Shown piece after piece: positions 1 to 9,503 of a DNA stretch of 63,296 nucleotides (position 1 is its first letter; each line of letters starts with the position of its first letter). A program made the translations under genes and the position numbers. Origin of the DNA: an uncultured Nitrospira sp. GTDB taxonomy: Bacteria > Nitrospirota > Nitrospiria > Nitrospirales > Nitrospiraceae. Location of the stretch: the NCBI GenBank assembly GCA_902500745.1, contig CABVRS010000005.1, positions 1-63,296 on the forward strand, read 5' to 3'. Under the pieces are notes generated by a model, which saw only the letters and a program-made list of their open reading frames with translations, did no database searches and was not told the DNA's origin.

Positions 1-2897
1 TGATGCTGTGTCGCTTGCTGTACCCACTTGGCATCATCTGGATGCACCAGCGATATCCAACTAGCATACGTGGGGGTAAAGGTGCTTCGCTCAAGTCCGA
101 AGAGTTCAAGGTGGCGGTCGGACCAATACTGTTCTCCTGTCAGAATATTCCAATCCCAGATCCCGTCGTTGCTGGCTCTCACAGCTAATTCAAACCGTTC
201 TTGACTTGCGCGCAACGCTTCGTCTACCCGCTTCCGTTCGGTAATGTCCTCGTAGACGCCCAGCACACCGATCACACACCCCTGCTCATCACGCAATGGC
301 ACTTTAGACGTTCGCAACCAAATCAGTTCGCCGTCCTGAGTGGTTCCCGGTTCCTCAAAATCTAGTTTGGCACAACCGGATTCCATTACCTGACGATCAT
401 CGGCTTGGTAGAGTGTCGCCTGTTTATGCCATGCCAGATCATCATCAGTCTTCCCCACAATCTCCTGAGCATCAACACACCCCGCATCAAGTGCAAAATT
501 CTGATTACATCCGAGAAAGCGCGAAGCACGATCTTTCCAGAACACACGAATCGGAGTGGTGTGCAGCACAGACTGCAGAAGCGTCAAGGAGCGATGCGCC
601 TTCTCTTCCACCTCTTTGCGTTTGCTGATGTCTCGGACAAAGGCACAGTGGAATTCCTGACCACCGTGGGCCAGGAATGCCACACGTATGTCGATGGGAA
701 TCCGTCGTCCAACCTTCGTCAGGTGGCCTGTCTCTAGAGACATCACCTTCTTGTCTCTCACCTCCGCCCACCACCCAGGCCACACCTCCGCCGGAAAGTC
801 CGGATTCAGATCATGGACCGTCATGCGCAAGAATTCCTCTTTGGTATAGCCCAGCATCGCACTCGCCGCGTCGTTGGTATACAAAATTCTCGCTTGATGA
901 TCGATCCAGTAGACTGCATCCACCGCTTGATCCATGGCAAACTGAGTGCGCAGGAGGCTCTCCTCCACCCGCTTCCGCTCACTGATGTTAATCGCCATAC
1001 CACCCAGCAATTCGCGCCGTGCCACGTCGAGGGGGAATTTACTGACGAGCCAGTGCTGGAGCGTGCCGTCTGAAGTCGGCAGAGTTTCTTCACTCTCAAG
1101 AGTCTGACCCGATGCAAGCACCGCCTTATCGATCTGGGAGAGCCGGGTTGCGATATCCGTGGGCATAAAGTCAAACACCGTCTTACCGATTACTTCTCCC
1201 CTCGGCATGCCCGACAGCGTTTCGAACTGTGAATTCCCATAGACATACCGACCATCCGTATCCTTGATGAACGTGACCGCTGGACTATGACGCATGAAGG
1301 CCTGAAATCGTGCCTCGCTTTGCTTCACTGCTTCCATCATGTGCGCATGTTCGACTGCGAGTGCCGCAATGGAGCTGACCCGCTCCACGATCTTTAGGTC
1401 GCTTGTTTTCGGCTCACACGGTCGCTGATGATAGACGGCAAATGTACCGAGGAGTGTGCCGGAGGAACTAAGAATCGGATGCGACCAACAGGATCTGAGC
1501 CCATGCGCGAGGGCAATGTGGGCATATTTTCTCCACAGAGGATCAGTTGAGATATCGTTCGCGAGCGAGGTTTTTGCACAGTACGCTGCGTTTCCACAGG
1601 ACCCATCCGTCGGACGGATAGGAATCCTGTCAAACGCTCGATTGTACTCATCCGATAGACTGGGCGCCGCGGCAGATAATAGATGCGCTCCACCTTTGTC
1701 AGTAAGCATAACAGAGCAGAGCATGGCAGGGGCGAGACTCTCGACTGACCGGCATACAAACACCAATACATCCTTGAGCTGTTCTCCTTTCGCAACAAGC
1801 TCCAGCACCCGCTTTTCTGCTTCTTGAAGCGCTTCTTCCTGTTTACGCTCTGTAATATCCGTATGGGATCCGGCCATACGGATGGGGCGGCCGGCGATGT
1901 CACGGATCACGATGCCACAGGCATTGATCCAGCAATAGGCTCCATCCTTTTTGCGAAGGCGAAACTCGATGTCGTACCGTTCTGCTCTCCCCTCAACGTA
2001 GTCGGACAGGTGGGACAAAACTCGATCACGATCTTCTGGGTGCAGACGAGATTCCCATTCACTGTAGGCATTAGAAACTTCGTGGTCTTCATAACCAAGG
2101 ATCGCTTTCCACCGAGGCGAGAGGTAGGCTTCGTTGGTTGTGAGATTCCAATCCCAGATGCCTTCGTTCGCTCCCTGTACAGCGGCCCGGAACCGATCCT
2201 CGCTTTGACGCAACGCGTCTTCGGCTTCCGCTCTAAGCCGACGGTTACGGAGGCCTTCCAATAATTGGGCACATGTGGACAGGAATGGTTCTAGATATGT
2301 GATTCCCACCTCGTCATATCCACCCGAGCGATTCGCGATCCCAATCACACCGGTCAACTGCTTACCCCGATAGATTGGTAGACCCACAAGCGCGTGCACG
2401 GAGGAATGGCCGAGGAGAAACCCACTTGCGCGTGGATCGTTCACGATGAATGGCTGACCAGTCGTCATCACCTGTTCACACAGCGCCTTGAGATTCGTGC
2501 ACTCCAGATTCGCCGACTGCTGACCTAGCAACGCCTTCGAATGCTCACTCCAGGCGGGATCCGTGATGGCATATGTTCGCAAGTACGGTTTCTGATCCGT
2601 ATCTCGGGACACTTCGCCGATACATCCATATTCGCTTCCTGTGAGCCTCAAGATCTCTTGCAGCATCACGCCATAGACCGAGTCCGGTTCTGCCTCATCG
2701 ATGAACAAGGATTGTACCCGGCTTATCGAAAGTAATAGCCGTTCAGATGACTGCTTGCTTCGCTGAAACTCTGTGGGCTTCTGTTGTCGAAGAAGGGTGG
2801 TATTGGATAGTTGTTCGGTTCGCGAGCTCTCTTCTGGTTCACATTCGTTTTGATTCCTACCTGTAACGTGTCCGATGTTGTCTGCGTGATCAGTCAC
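1..2897 (-). CDS. Multi-domain PAS/GAF signal-sensing protein, C-terminal end beyond window
   Basis: One minus-strand frame is open from a GTG at 2897 to the window edge, at least 965 residues. The GTG directly follows an in-frame stop and has GGGGAG eight bases upstream, so I take it as the start. Domains in order: GAF (about 60-205), PAS/PAC (225-350; motif NEGIWDWNL, ending TDITERK), second GAF (360-500), then PAS repeats at about 530-640, 645-760, 765-885 and 890 onward (NDGIWDWNI). No membrane segment is seen, so a cytoplasmic ligand or redox sensor is likely. The output domain (histidine kinase, GGDEF/EAL or other) lies outside the window and cannot be named. Confidence 0.85.
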   Translation of the reverse strand, partial: MTDHADNIGHVTGRNQNECEPEESSRTEQLSNTTLLRQQKPTEFQRSKQSSERLLLSISRVQSLFIDEAEPDSVYGVMLQEILRLTGSEYGCIGEVSRDTDQKPYLRTYAITDPAWSEHSKALLGQQSANLECTNLKALCEQVMTTGQPFIVNDPRASGFLLGHSSVHALVGLPIYRGKQLTGVIGIANRSGGYDEVGITYLEPFLSTCAQLLEGLRNRRLRAEAEDALRQSEDRFRAAVQGANEGIWDWNLTTNEAYLSPRWKAILGYEDHEVSNAYSEWESRLHPEDRDRVLSHLSDYVEGRAERYDIEFRLRKKDGAYCWINACGIVIRDIAGRPIRMAGSHTDITERKQEEALQEAEKRVLELVAKGEQLKDVLVFVCRSVESLAPAMLCSVMLTDKGGAHLLSAAAPSLSDEYNRAFDRIPIRPTDGSCGNAAYCAKTSLANDISTDPLWRKYAHIALAHGLRSCWSHPILSSSGTLLGTFAVYHQRPCEPKTSDLKIVERVSSIAALAVEHAHMMEAVKQSEARFQAFMRHSPAVTFIKDTDGRYVYGNSQFETLSGMPRGEVIGKTVFDFMPTDIATRLSQIDKAVLASGQTLESEETLPTSDGTLQHWLVSKFPLDVARRELLGGMAINISERKRVEESLLRTQFAMDQAVDAVYWIDHQARILYTNDAASAMLGYTKEEFLRMTVHDLNPDFPAEVWPGWWAEVRDKKVMSLETGHLTKVGRRIPIDIRVAFLAHGGQEFHCAFVRDISKRKEVEEKAHRSLTLLQSVLHTTPIRVFWKDRASRFLGCNQNFALDAGCVDAQEIVGKTDDDLAWHKQATLYQADDRQVMESGCAKLDFEEPGTTQDGELIWLRTSKVPLRDEQGCVIGVLGVYEDITERKRVDEALRASQERFELAVRASNDGIWDWNILTGEQYWSDRHLELFGLERSTFTPTYASWISLVHPDDAKWVQQATQH

Positions 2898-2900
2898 TCA

Positions 2901-3245
2901 AGAGACTCCCCAAGACATACTGTCCATGAACGCAAGGATGCTTCGAACAGCGGGCGCACCATCCGCTTGCTGCAGCGACAAACCCTGCGCCAACGGGGTG
3001 TTAGGATGGCACTTCCATGAAAGGGTCGCAGGCGGATTCTGGCCAAGGACAGGAGAGGGCGTGTGATGATCGTCACACGGGCTAGGAAGTATCGCCTCAC
3101 CCACTCAGACCTCTTTAGAATTCATAAGGAGTCCGTAATATTTACGCGGTAAGGCCAGCGCTGTCCATAGGGTCTTACGGCATCATGAAAGACCCTAGGG
3201 GAGTCAAGAACAGAAGCAGGGTCTCGACTGACGCCTCACAACGCC
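2901..3245. other. Intergenic region, no gene seen
   Basis: About 345 bases between the divergent sensor gene and the Uma2 remnant. Short open frames exist on the minus strand but have no recognisable protein sequence and end at the sensor start. The only structure I see is the inverted repeat listed separately at 3168-3197. It presumably holds the promoter of the sensor gene, which I could not identify. Confidence 0.5.
3168..3197. other. Perfect inverted repeat (hairpin) upstream of the Uma2 remnant
   Basis: TAGGGTCTT and AAGACCCTA form a perfect 9-bp stem around a 12-base loop. There is no following T-run on either strand, so it is not a standard intrinsic terminator. It could be an operator or mRNA hairpin belonging to the decayed gene downstream. 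Confidence 0.35.
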
Positions 3246-3574
3246 ATGGCTCTGCCGGCCAAGATCATCATGGGTGAGGGTCTCCGGGAAGGGACTCGTG
3301 CGGCGACTGGATCATCCAGCCGCCGTACCTGGTCGTCGAGATCCTCTCCGCCGGCACCCGTAAGACCGACGAGGTCGTCAAGCGCAAACTCTACGAACGC
3401 CATGGCGTACGTGAATACTGGATCGTCGACCCCGAATTGGAGACCGTCAAAATCTATCGGCTGACCGACCAGGGGTATGTCCGGCCCGCCGAGCTTTCGC
3501 GGGAAGCACATGAAACCCTGTCCACCCCGCTCTTGCCTGACTTCCAGATGCCGCTCGCCGTCTTCGCCTCGTGA
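3246..3574 (+). pseudogene. Remnant of a Uma2-family (PD-(D/E)XK-like) endonuclease gene
   Basis: The frame ending at TGA 3572-3574 encodes a typical Uma2/DUF820 C-terminal half: PPYLVVEILSAGTRK, then KRKLYERHGVREYWIVDPE, with the core Glu and Lys of the fold. Uma2 proteins are normally about 185-200 residues; only about 95 remain. Upstream in the same frame there is a stop near 3270. The ATG at 3246 gives MALPAK, a typical Uma2 N-terminus, but in a different frame, so the middle of the gene appears to have been deleted with loss of frame. The stop codon lies inside a family B repeat. This is the only plus-strand gene trace in the first 14 kb. Confidence 0.75.
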
Positions 3575-3655
3575 AACGTGAAGGGTGAAGCGTCCGAATC
3601 CGGAAACGAAATACGCTTCACGTTTCACGCTTTACACCCGACGCATTTCACGAAC
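3571..3655. repeat. Family B palindromic repeat, copy 1
   Basis: An imperfect palindrome built on GTGAAGCGTCCGAATCCGG and ATACGCTTCACG. It lies between the converging Uma2 remnant and the MCP gene, where it could act as a two-way terminator. The same core, GTGAAGCGT-CCGGAT-CGAAACGA-ATACGCTTCAC with small changes, recurs near 8614, 11812 and 25326, with part copies near 22198 and 39314. Confidence 0.8.
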
Positions 3656-3656
3656 A

Positions 3657-6308
3657 CTAGAACTCATCGAATTCGTCACCGCTGCTCCGACGATCCTTCC
3701 CGTTGCCGACGGCGACGACTCCCGGCACCCTCTTCTGCGCCTGATGCCCAACCGACGCTGATAACCGAGGAACAAGCCGTGGGCGAATCTGTGGAAGATC
3801 CTTCTTTGCCGAACCCTGTCCCTCATGATCCCCCGCCATCCCGCTGATTTTGAAACTTCTGACCTGCTGCAGGAGTTCCTTGGCCTGCTCTTTCATGGAC
3901 TGCGCCGCCGACGTCGTTTCTTCAACCAGCGCCGCATTCTGCTGGGTCGACTCGTCCATCGACAGGATGGCCGTGTTAACCTGATCAATGCCTCCCGCTT
4001 GTTCCTGGGAGGCTGCACTGATCTCGGCAATAATGTCCGTGACACGCTTGACGGCATGCACAATCTCTTCAAGCGTCTTGCCGGATTGATGAACCAGCTC
4101 GCTGCCGTCGGTCACCCGCTGGATCGACTCGTTGATCAACCCTTTGATCTCCTTCGCTGCGGTGGCCGATCGTTGCGCCAGGTTCCGCACTTCCGCGGCC
4201 ACCACGGCAAAGCCTCGTCCGTGCTCACCAGCCCGCGCCGCTTCCACCGCCGCGTTCAAGGCCAAGAGATTCGTCTGGAACGCGATCTCGTCGATCACCG
4301 TAATGATGTCGGCAATCTTCTTGCTGCTCTGATTAATCTCTCCCATCGCCTCCACAGCTCGCTGAGTGACGGATCCACCCTTGTCTGCCGTATCTCGTGC
4401 AGAGATTGCCAATTTATCAGCCTGTTTGGCATTGTCGGCATTCTGTTTCACCGTGCTCGTCATCTCTTCCATTGAGGCCGCTGTCTCTTCAAGAGACGAG
4501 GCTTGCTCACTAGTACGCTGTGCCAGATCTTCGCTACCCTTCGTGATCTCCTCCGATCCAGTCATTACCAATTCAACCGCAGTCCGCACCACTGTGATCG
4601 TTCGCGTTAAGTTGCGCACAACTTCATTGATGCTGGTTTTGATTGTCTCCAGATCGCCGGAATAGGTCCCGGTCATCTCTTGCGTCAAGTCGTTTGATGC
4701 CAACCGTCCTAAAACCTCCTGAGCGTCCTTCACAAGCTGCTCCATCTCCATCGCCGCACGTTTCTGGCCTGTGATATCTGTCGCGAACTTCACGACCTTG
4801 TAAGGCTTGCCCTTTAGATCGAAGATTGGATTGTACGTACACTGGATCCACACGTCTTTGCCGTTCTTGCCTACACGCTTATACACTCCAGAATGAAACT
4901 CTCCACCATTTAATTTTTTCCAGAACTCAGCGTATTCTCTTGAGTTTGTAAAATCCGGCTCGCAGAACATCCGGTGGTGTTGACCCTTAATTTCGTTGAG
5001 TGCATAACCCAACGTATTTAAGAACATCTCATTTGCGTGGCGCACGGTTCCATCCATATTGAACTCGATCAGCGCTTGGCCACGATCGACCGCTTTGAGA
5101 ATACCCTCCGCTTCCAAAGCGTCCTGCTTCTGCGCGGTGATGTCCGTCGCGTACTTAATGACTTTATATGGCTTCCCGGTGGCATCCAGTATCGGGTTGT
5201 ACGATGCTTGAAGCCAAACATCTTTCCCGTTCTTCCGACGACGACGATAGGCGCCAGCAACATACTCGCCGCGCCCCAATTTCTGCCAGAACGCCACATA
5301 CTCGTCGCTGCTGGTGTCGACAGGGTCACAGAACATGCGATGATGCCTGCCCTTGATCTCATCTAGTCCGTAGCCCAGACACTGAAGAAAAATATCGTTG
5401 GCCATGAGAACTGTTCCGTCCAGGCCGAACTCTATGACCGCTTGCGCCTTACTGATGGCATTGGTCACCCCGGATATCTCCGCTGCCTGAGCCGCCAGCG
5501 CTTCTACCTGTTTGGTCGCAGCTTGCTCCAGCGTACCGGCCATCTGGTTGAAAGCCAGCGCCAGTTGCCCGATCTCCTCGGTGGTCTTCAGACTGGATCG
5601 GTGTGTCAGATTTCCTTTCTGTAACTCTTGAGTGGCCTGCAACACATTGCTTAAACCACCGACGATAAACCGAGTCACCCGCATGCTGCCGAATATTCCT
5701 ACAGCACTTGCAAGTATGCAGAATACAATCACGGCGAGCGTAAAGCTCCGGCTGAGCGTTTGACTTGTTTCGAAGCTGTCTTTGGCCTGCTGCTCATTCT
5801 CCCTGATTAACCCTTTAATCGCGTCATGGATCTTCTCCAGTTTCTCCGCCAATTGTGTTTTCTGGAGCTCAGAAGCGGCGTCTTTGCTGAAATTCGTGCT
5901 CAACTCCAGCACCTTGGTGCGGACCTCTTTGTACTCGGACAAGCCTGTTATGAATTGTTCGACGTACTTCCGCTCCGACTCGGACACGATCACAGGATTG
6001 TACGCCTTTACCAATTCATCGATTTCCTCATCGCCCTTGGCAATACCCTCGACTTGCTTAGCAACCGTCGCCGAGTCGTAGGCCAAAATGTGCCACGAGA
6101 CGTAGGCACTCATCCGTTGGGTTCGCTCCTGCAGGTCTCCGAGCAGTTTGATCGGAAGCAAGTTGATCTTGTAAATGATTTCTGTGCGGTCACTGACCCA
6201 CGTCATGCCGACGACTGAGAGAACTCCCAGGAGCAAAAGAAACCCCACGATGCTCGCAAAGCTCACGATGAGCTTCTTCCCGGTTTTGAGATTATCGAAT
6301 TTATTCAT
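3657..6308 (-). CDS. Methyl-accepting chemotaxis protein with two PAS domains
   Basis: An 883-residue transmembrane chemoreceptor that would signal through CheW to CheA. Order: membrane helix 13-38; a helical periplasmic domain of four-helix-bundle size, about 39-187; membrane helix 189-209; HAMP about 210-265; PAS 282-395; PAS 402-520; cytoplasmic signalling domain about 560-820. The two PAS domains are near copies (both have EIKG-HHRMFC and GKPYKV-K-ATDIT), so they arose by duplication. The conserved hairpin tip [20 protein letters not shown] is at 677-696. The tail ends DEFDEF, which could be a divergent form of the CheR/CheB tether pentapeptide; that is inference. It is probably transcribed from the sigma-28-like site at 6399-6426, separately from cheW. 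Confidence 0.95.
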   Translation of the reverse strand: MNKFDNLKTGKKLIVSFASIVGFLLLLGVLSVVGMTWVSDRTEIIYKINLLPIKLLGDLQERTQRMSAYVSWHILAYDSATVAKQVEGIAKGDEEIDELVKAYNPVIVSESERKYVEQFITGLSEYKEVRTKVLELSTNFSKDAASELQKTQLAEKLEKIHDAIKGLIRENEQQAKDSFETSQTLSRSFTLAVIVFCILASAVGIFGSMRVTRFIVGGLSNVLQATQELQKGNLTHRSSLKTTEEIGQLALAFNQMAGTLEQAATKQVEALAAQAAEISGVTNAISKAQAVIEFGLDGTVLMANDIFLQCLGYGLDEIKGRHHRMFCDPVDTSSDEYVAFWQKLGRGEYVAGAYRRRRKNGKDVWLQASYNPILDATGKPYKVIKYATDITAQKQDALEAEGILKAVDRGQALIEFNMDGTVRHANEMFLNTLGYALNEIKGQHHRMFCEPDFTNSREYAEFWKKLNGGEFHSGVYKRVGKNGKDVWIQCTYNPIFDLKGKPYKVVKFATDITGQKRAAMEMEQLVKDAQEVLGRLASNDLTQEMTGTYSGDLETIKTSINEVVRNLTRTITVVRTAVELVMTGSEEITKGSEDLAQRTSEQASSLEETAASMEEMTSTVKQNADNAKQADKLAISARDTADKGGSVTQRAVEAMGEINQSSKKIADIITVIDEIAFQTNLLALNAAVEAARAGEHGRGFAVVAAEVRNLAQRSATAAKEIKGLINESIQRVTDGSELVHQSGKTLEEIVHAVKRVTDIIAEISAASQEQAGGIDQVNTAILSMDESTQQNAALVEETTSAAQSMKEQAKELLQQVRSFKISGMAGDHEGQGSAKKDLPQIRPRLVPRLSASVGHQAQKRVPGVVAVGNGKDRRSSGDEFDEF

Positions 6309-6398
6309 TACTATCCTCCGCCGTTCATAGCTGGTGATGAGCCGCCGTGAGCCATGTGGCTCACGACACCGTCAACCGCCACACCCATCAACACTCTT

Positions 6399-6426
6399 GT
6401 ATCGGGTGAAGAGATATATTCCTTGA
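6399..6426 (-). promoter_or_regulatory. Sigma-28 (FliA) promoter candidate for the MCP gene
   Basis: On the minus strand, TCAAG (first base 6426), a 16-base spacer counted from TCAA, then CCCGATAC. Six of eight bases match the classical GCCGATAA element. It lies about 90 bases before the MCP start. Spacing matches the other sites described in this window. Confidence 0.6.
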
Positions 6427-6500
6427 GAAAGTGGAGTGCTTCCGTGGAGCAGGAACACTCTCATGCATATTGTCTGATCGAGCCGGGCTTAGAGCTAGAG

Positions 6501-6555
6501 GCAGGTCTCAACTTCAGGATGCGGCTCGGATGGCAGGTCTCAACTTCAGGATGCG
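6501..6555. repeat. 23-bp exact direct repeat upstream of the MCP gene
   Basis: The 23 bases at 6501-6523, beginning GCAGGTCTCAACTTCAGG, recur exactly at 6533-6555, a 32-bp period. They lie between the end of cheW and the MCP promoter, within the 281-bp gap 6309-6589 that has no gene. They could be paired binding sites or a simple local duplication. Confidence 0.8.
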
Positions 6556-6589
6556 TATTCCCACACTCAGCTCCTCTCTTATGGCTGTG

Positions 6590-7105
6590 TTAGGCAGCCA
6601 GCGCCGCGTCCCCTGCGTGCATCTCTGCGTCAGACAATAGGCGATTCAAGTCTAGAAGCGCCACCAGCTTGTTGCCTGATTTCCCGATCCCGCTCAAGAA
6701 GCTTACGTCCACCTTGGCGCCAAACTGCGGCGAAGTCTGGATATCCTTTTTCTCGATATTCAGCACATCCGACACCGAATCTACGACCAAGCCCATGATC
6801 TTTTCCTTCACAACCACCACAACAATCACGGTAAACATCGTATGGTCGATCATCGGCATGCCAAACTTCGTTCGCAGTTCGATAATCGGCACGATGGTCC
6901 CGCGAAGGTTCAGCACACCCTTGATATGTGGTGGGGTATTGGGAATTTTCGTCACAGTCGTGTAGCCCTTAATCTCTTGCACGAGGAGGATATCAACACC
7001 GTACAGCTCTTCACCCAAATTGAACGTCAAGAACTGGCTGCCGTCCGTGCTCAGCCCGATCTGTTGATTCAGTTCTTTTGTCGCTGATTCCACCGCTGCC
7101 GCCAT
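6590..7105 (-). CDS. cheW: Chemotaxis coupling protein CheW
   Basis: 171 residues, the usual CheW length, one SH3-like CheW domain from about residue 20 to 160. Visible family features are FLTFNLGEELYGVDILLVQEI near the start, the IPNTPPHIKGVLNLRGTIVP core, and a GxLVDSVSDVL-like segment. It links receptors to the CheA kinase at the membrane array. The start follows AAGGAGG five bases upstream. It is the last gene of the chemotaxis operon, separated from cheA by a half copy of a family A repeat. Confidence 0.97.
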   Translation of the reverse strand: MAAAVESATKELNQQIGLSTDGSQFLTFNLGEELYGVDILLVQEIKGYTTVTKIPNTPPHIKGVLNLRGTIVPIIELRTKFGMPMIDHTMFTVIVVVVVKEKIMGLVVDSVSDVLNIEKKDIQTSPQFGAKVDVSFLSGIGKSGNKLVALLDLNRLLSDAEMHAGDAALAA

Positions 7106-7140
7106 GGGGTCCTCCTTCGTGAAACATATCTCGTGGATAA

Positions 7141-7188
7141 GTTTCTGGTTTTAAGTTTCAGGTTTCATGTTTTCCGATAACTGGAAAC
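7141..7188. repeat. Family A repeat, short copy between cheA and cheW
   Basis: GTTTCTGG-TTTTAA-GTTTCAG-GTTTCATG followed by a short closing arm CTGGAAAC. It is one arm of the longer hairpins seen at 9413, 9897, 12692, 22115 and 49811, with most of the second arm missing. Confidence 0.7.
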
Positions 7189-7207
7189 CCCCATTGCACA
7201 GGCATCG

Positions 7208-9397
7208 CTATGCTGCGACCGCCGCGGATGTGCCATGCCGAGCGATCTCCAAGAGACCTCGCACGTCAAGAATAAACCCGACCGTTCCATCACCCAAAAT
7301 TGTTGCCCCGGCAATGCCGTCCACCTTGCGGAAGTTCTGCTCCATGCTCTTGATCACGACTTGCTGCTGGCCGAGAATTTCATCCACCATCACCGCCACT
7401 CGCTCCCCCTCAGTTTCCAGAATAAGGAGAATAGCCTCAGTGGGCGTAGTAATCTCCGGTTGTAGAGCAAAGACCTCATACATCCGCACCACCGGGAGGT
7501 AGGTCCCGCGCACATCGATCACTTCTCCCTTGCCCACAACGGTTTTCACAGCGCCGGGCTTCGGTTGTATGGATTCCAAGATGGACAACAACGGCACAAT
7601 ATATGTTTCTTGGCCAACCCGCACGGTCATACCTTCGATAATCGCTAGAGTCAGCGGAAGCTTGAGGGTAAAGATCGTTCCGTGTCCCGGCGTGGTCTTA
7701 ATGCTGACGGCACCTCCCAATCCTTCGATATTACGTTTGACGACATCCATGCCGACGCCTCGCCCGGACACATCCGTAACCTGCTCGGCGGTGGAGAAGC
7801 CGGGCCGGAAAATGAGCGGCCAGATCTGATCGTCGGTCAGTTTTTCGTTCTCGCTGATTAGACCTTTTTTGATCGCCTTGGCAACGATCCGTTCCCGATT
7901 CAGTCCACGACCGTCGTCTTCGACCGTAATGTAAATATTCCCGCCTTGATGAAAGGCATTTAGCCGAATCGTTCCGATTTCCTGTTTGTTGTTGTCAAGA
8001 CGCTCCTCCGGTGGCTCAAGCCCATGGTCGGCTGAATTCCTTACCAAGTGAGTCAGAGGATCGCCGATGGATTCGATGACAGTCTTATCGAGTTCCGTAT
8101 CTTCACCGGATAATATGAGCTGTATCTTCTTGCCTGCTTTTGCAGCGAGGTCACGGACAAGTCGAGGAAACCGGCTGAACGCCGTGCCGATAGGCAGCAT
8201 GCGGATGCTCATGACGCGCTCCTGGATTTCGCGCGTGTTCCGTTCCAGTTCGGCCATTCGCTCCAGCAGTACAGGCAAGTGACTCATCTCGAAACGGCTG
8301 CCGAGATCGCTCAACATGGACTGCGTGATGACCAGCTCGCCCACCAGGTTGATGAGCTTATCGATTTTGGCCGTATCGACACGAATGGAGGCGGTATCAG
8401 CCTTCTTGGATGTCGTCGTGGATTCCTGTTGCCGCTGTTTTTGCAGCGCTTGCTCCAGCTGCTGCGGTGTGACGGTCTTCTGCTCGACGAGAATTTCCCC
8501 CACTCGTTTTTGTTGGGCCAGTGCCTGGTCGAGTTCGGCCGGAGTGACCGCACCGCTTTCCACGAGAATTTCTCCCAAGGGTTTTGGTGAACCGTCATCG
8601 GGACGTCGTTCGTCGTTCGTGAAGCGCATCTCGTTTCCGGATTCGGCCATTTCACACTTCACGCTTAACGCTTCACGTTCTTCAATCGTCAGGACGCTAT
8701 CCTCACGGACAAAGTCAAAGACCGCTTCGATGATCTTCACATCCTTTGCCGTGGACAGTTGCATCTCCCAGGAGAGATAGCATTTCTCAGGATCGATCTC
8801 TGATAAGTTCGGCAATCGCGAAGCATCGAGCGTAATCTGTGTGAGATCTCCAAGGCTCCTCAGCTCCTTCATAAACTGGAGTGGGTCAAGACCCCGTTGG
8901 AAGAGCCAGTCAGGAGGCGTCCAAGCGATTCTGTAGGTCTGCGTGCCGCTCGAGCGCTGACTCGACGCAGTCTCTGTTTTCACACTCCCGACGACCGCCG
9001 GCTGTGCGTCGGAGGCACTCGCCGTAGCCAGTTCCGCCGTCAGCCGTTGCACGGTGTTGTTATCGACGGTGACGCCGGTTTTGGCGGACTCAATCAGCGT
9101 TTTCAAACAGTCGGTGGATGTCAGAAGCAGGTCGGCGATCGAAGGAGACACGGCTTTTTGCCCGTTTCTAAGCAGGTCCAGTAATGTCTCCATTTTGTGA
9201 GTAAACTGTGCGACGGCATTGAACCCGAACATGCCGGCTGTGCCCTTAATCGAATGGGCTGAACGGAAGATCTTGTTGAGAAGGTCTAAGTCTGCGGGAT
9301 GTTGTTCCAGTTGCAACAGACCGTCTTCGACGACCGCGAGATGTTCGGCCGCTTCCTCGAAGAAGGCCTCTTGAAACTGTGCAAAATCACTACTCAT
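7208..9397 (-). CDS. cheA: Chemotaxis histidine kinase CheA
   Basis: 729 residues. N-terminal HPt domain with phospho-acceptor His48 in RSAHSIKGTAG; a middle region (about 150-235) probably for response-regulator binding; a linker with two related LGEILVE segments (about 270-320); dimerisation domain from about 335 (RVDTAKIDKLINLVGEL); ATPase with N-box RNSADHGLEPPEER near 452, G1 EDDGRGLN near 494 and SGRGVGMDVV near 546; C-terminal CheW-like domain from about 586. Residues about 240-261 (KCEMAESGNEMRFTNDE) are encoded by a family B repeat, in frame, so the linker was lengthened by repeat insertion. GGAG lies five bases before the ATG. It passes phosphate to the CheY proteins encoded upstream. 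Confidence 0.97.
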   Translation of the reverse strand: MSSDFAQFQEAFFEEAAEHLAVVEDGLLQLEQHPADLDLLNKIFRSAHSIKGTAGMFGFNAVAQFTHKMETLLDLLRNGQKAVSPSIADLLLTSTDCLKTLIESAKTGVTVDNNTVQRLTAELATASASDAQPAVVGSVKTETASSQRSSGTQTYRIAWTPPDWLFQRGLDPLQFMKELRSLGDLTQITLDASRLPNLSEIDPEKCYLSWEMQLSTAKDVKIIEAVFDFVREDSVLTIEEREALSVKCEMAESGNEMRFTNDERRPDDGSPKPLGEILVESGAVTPAELDQALAQQKRVGEILVEQKTVTPQQLEQALQKQRQQESTTTSKKADTASIRVDTAKIDKLINLVGELVITQSMLSDLGSRFEMSHLPVLLERMAELERNTREIQERVMSIRMLPIGTAFSRFPRLVRDLAAKAGKKIQLILSGEDTELDKTVIESIGDPLTHLVRNSADHGLEPPEERLDNNKQEIGTIRLNAFHQGGNIYITVEDDGRGLNRERIVAKAIKKGLISENEKLTDDQIWPLIFRPGFSTAEQVTDVSGRGVGMDVVKRNIEGLGGAVSIKTTPGHGTIFTLKLPLTLAIIEGMTVRVGQETYIVPLLSILESIQPKPGAVKTVVGKGEVIDVRGTYLPVVRMYEVFALQPEITTPTEAILLILETEGERVAVMVDEILGQQQVVIKSMEQNFRKVDGIAGATILGDGTVGFILDVRGLLEIARHGTSAAVAA
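8614..8680. repeat. Family B repeat embedded in frame inside cheA
   Basis: On the minus strand: GTGAAGTGTGAAATGGCCG, AATCCGGAAACGAG, ATGCGCTTCACGAACGACG. It aligns with the intergenic copies at 3571 and 11812. It has no stop in the cheA frame and adds roughly 22-25 residues between the middle domain and the dimerisation domain. Confidence 0.8.
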
Positions 9398-9412
9398 TGC
9401 ATCTCCGATGCC

Positions 9413-9501
9413 GTTTCCAGTTTCAGGTTTTGAGTTTCACGTTATCGGATGGCCACTTCCCTCAACTTGAAACATGAAACTCGCAACATGAAACACGAAA
9501 C
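9413..9501. repeat. Family A hairpin repeat between the cheY-like gene and cheA
   Basis: GTTTC-type words (GTTTCCAG, TTTCAGGTTTTGAG, TTTCACG) on the left and their complements (CTTGAAACATGAAACTC, ATGAAACACGAAAC) on the right, able to fold into a long imperfect hairpin. It fills nearly the whole gap between the two genes. Confidence 0.8.
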
Positions 9502-9503
9502 CG

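Noticed and set aside
3825..4475. A 216-codon plus-strand open frame inside the MCP
   Set aside because: Antisense shadow of the conserved signalling domain; the MCP reading is unmistakable.
7170..7180. CCGATAA in the family A repeat between cheA and cheW
   Set aside because: Wrong orientation for cheW and no TCAAG element at the right distance; explained as part of the repeat apex.
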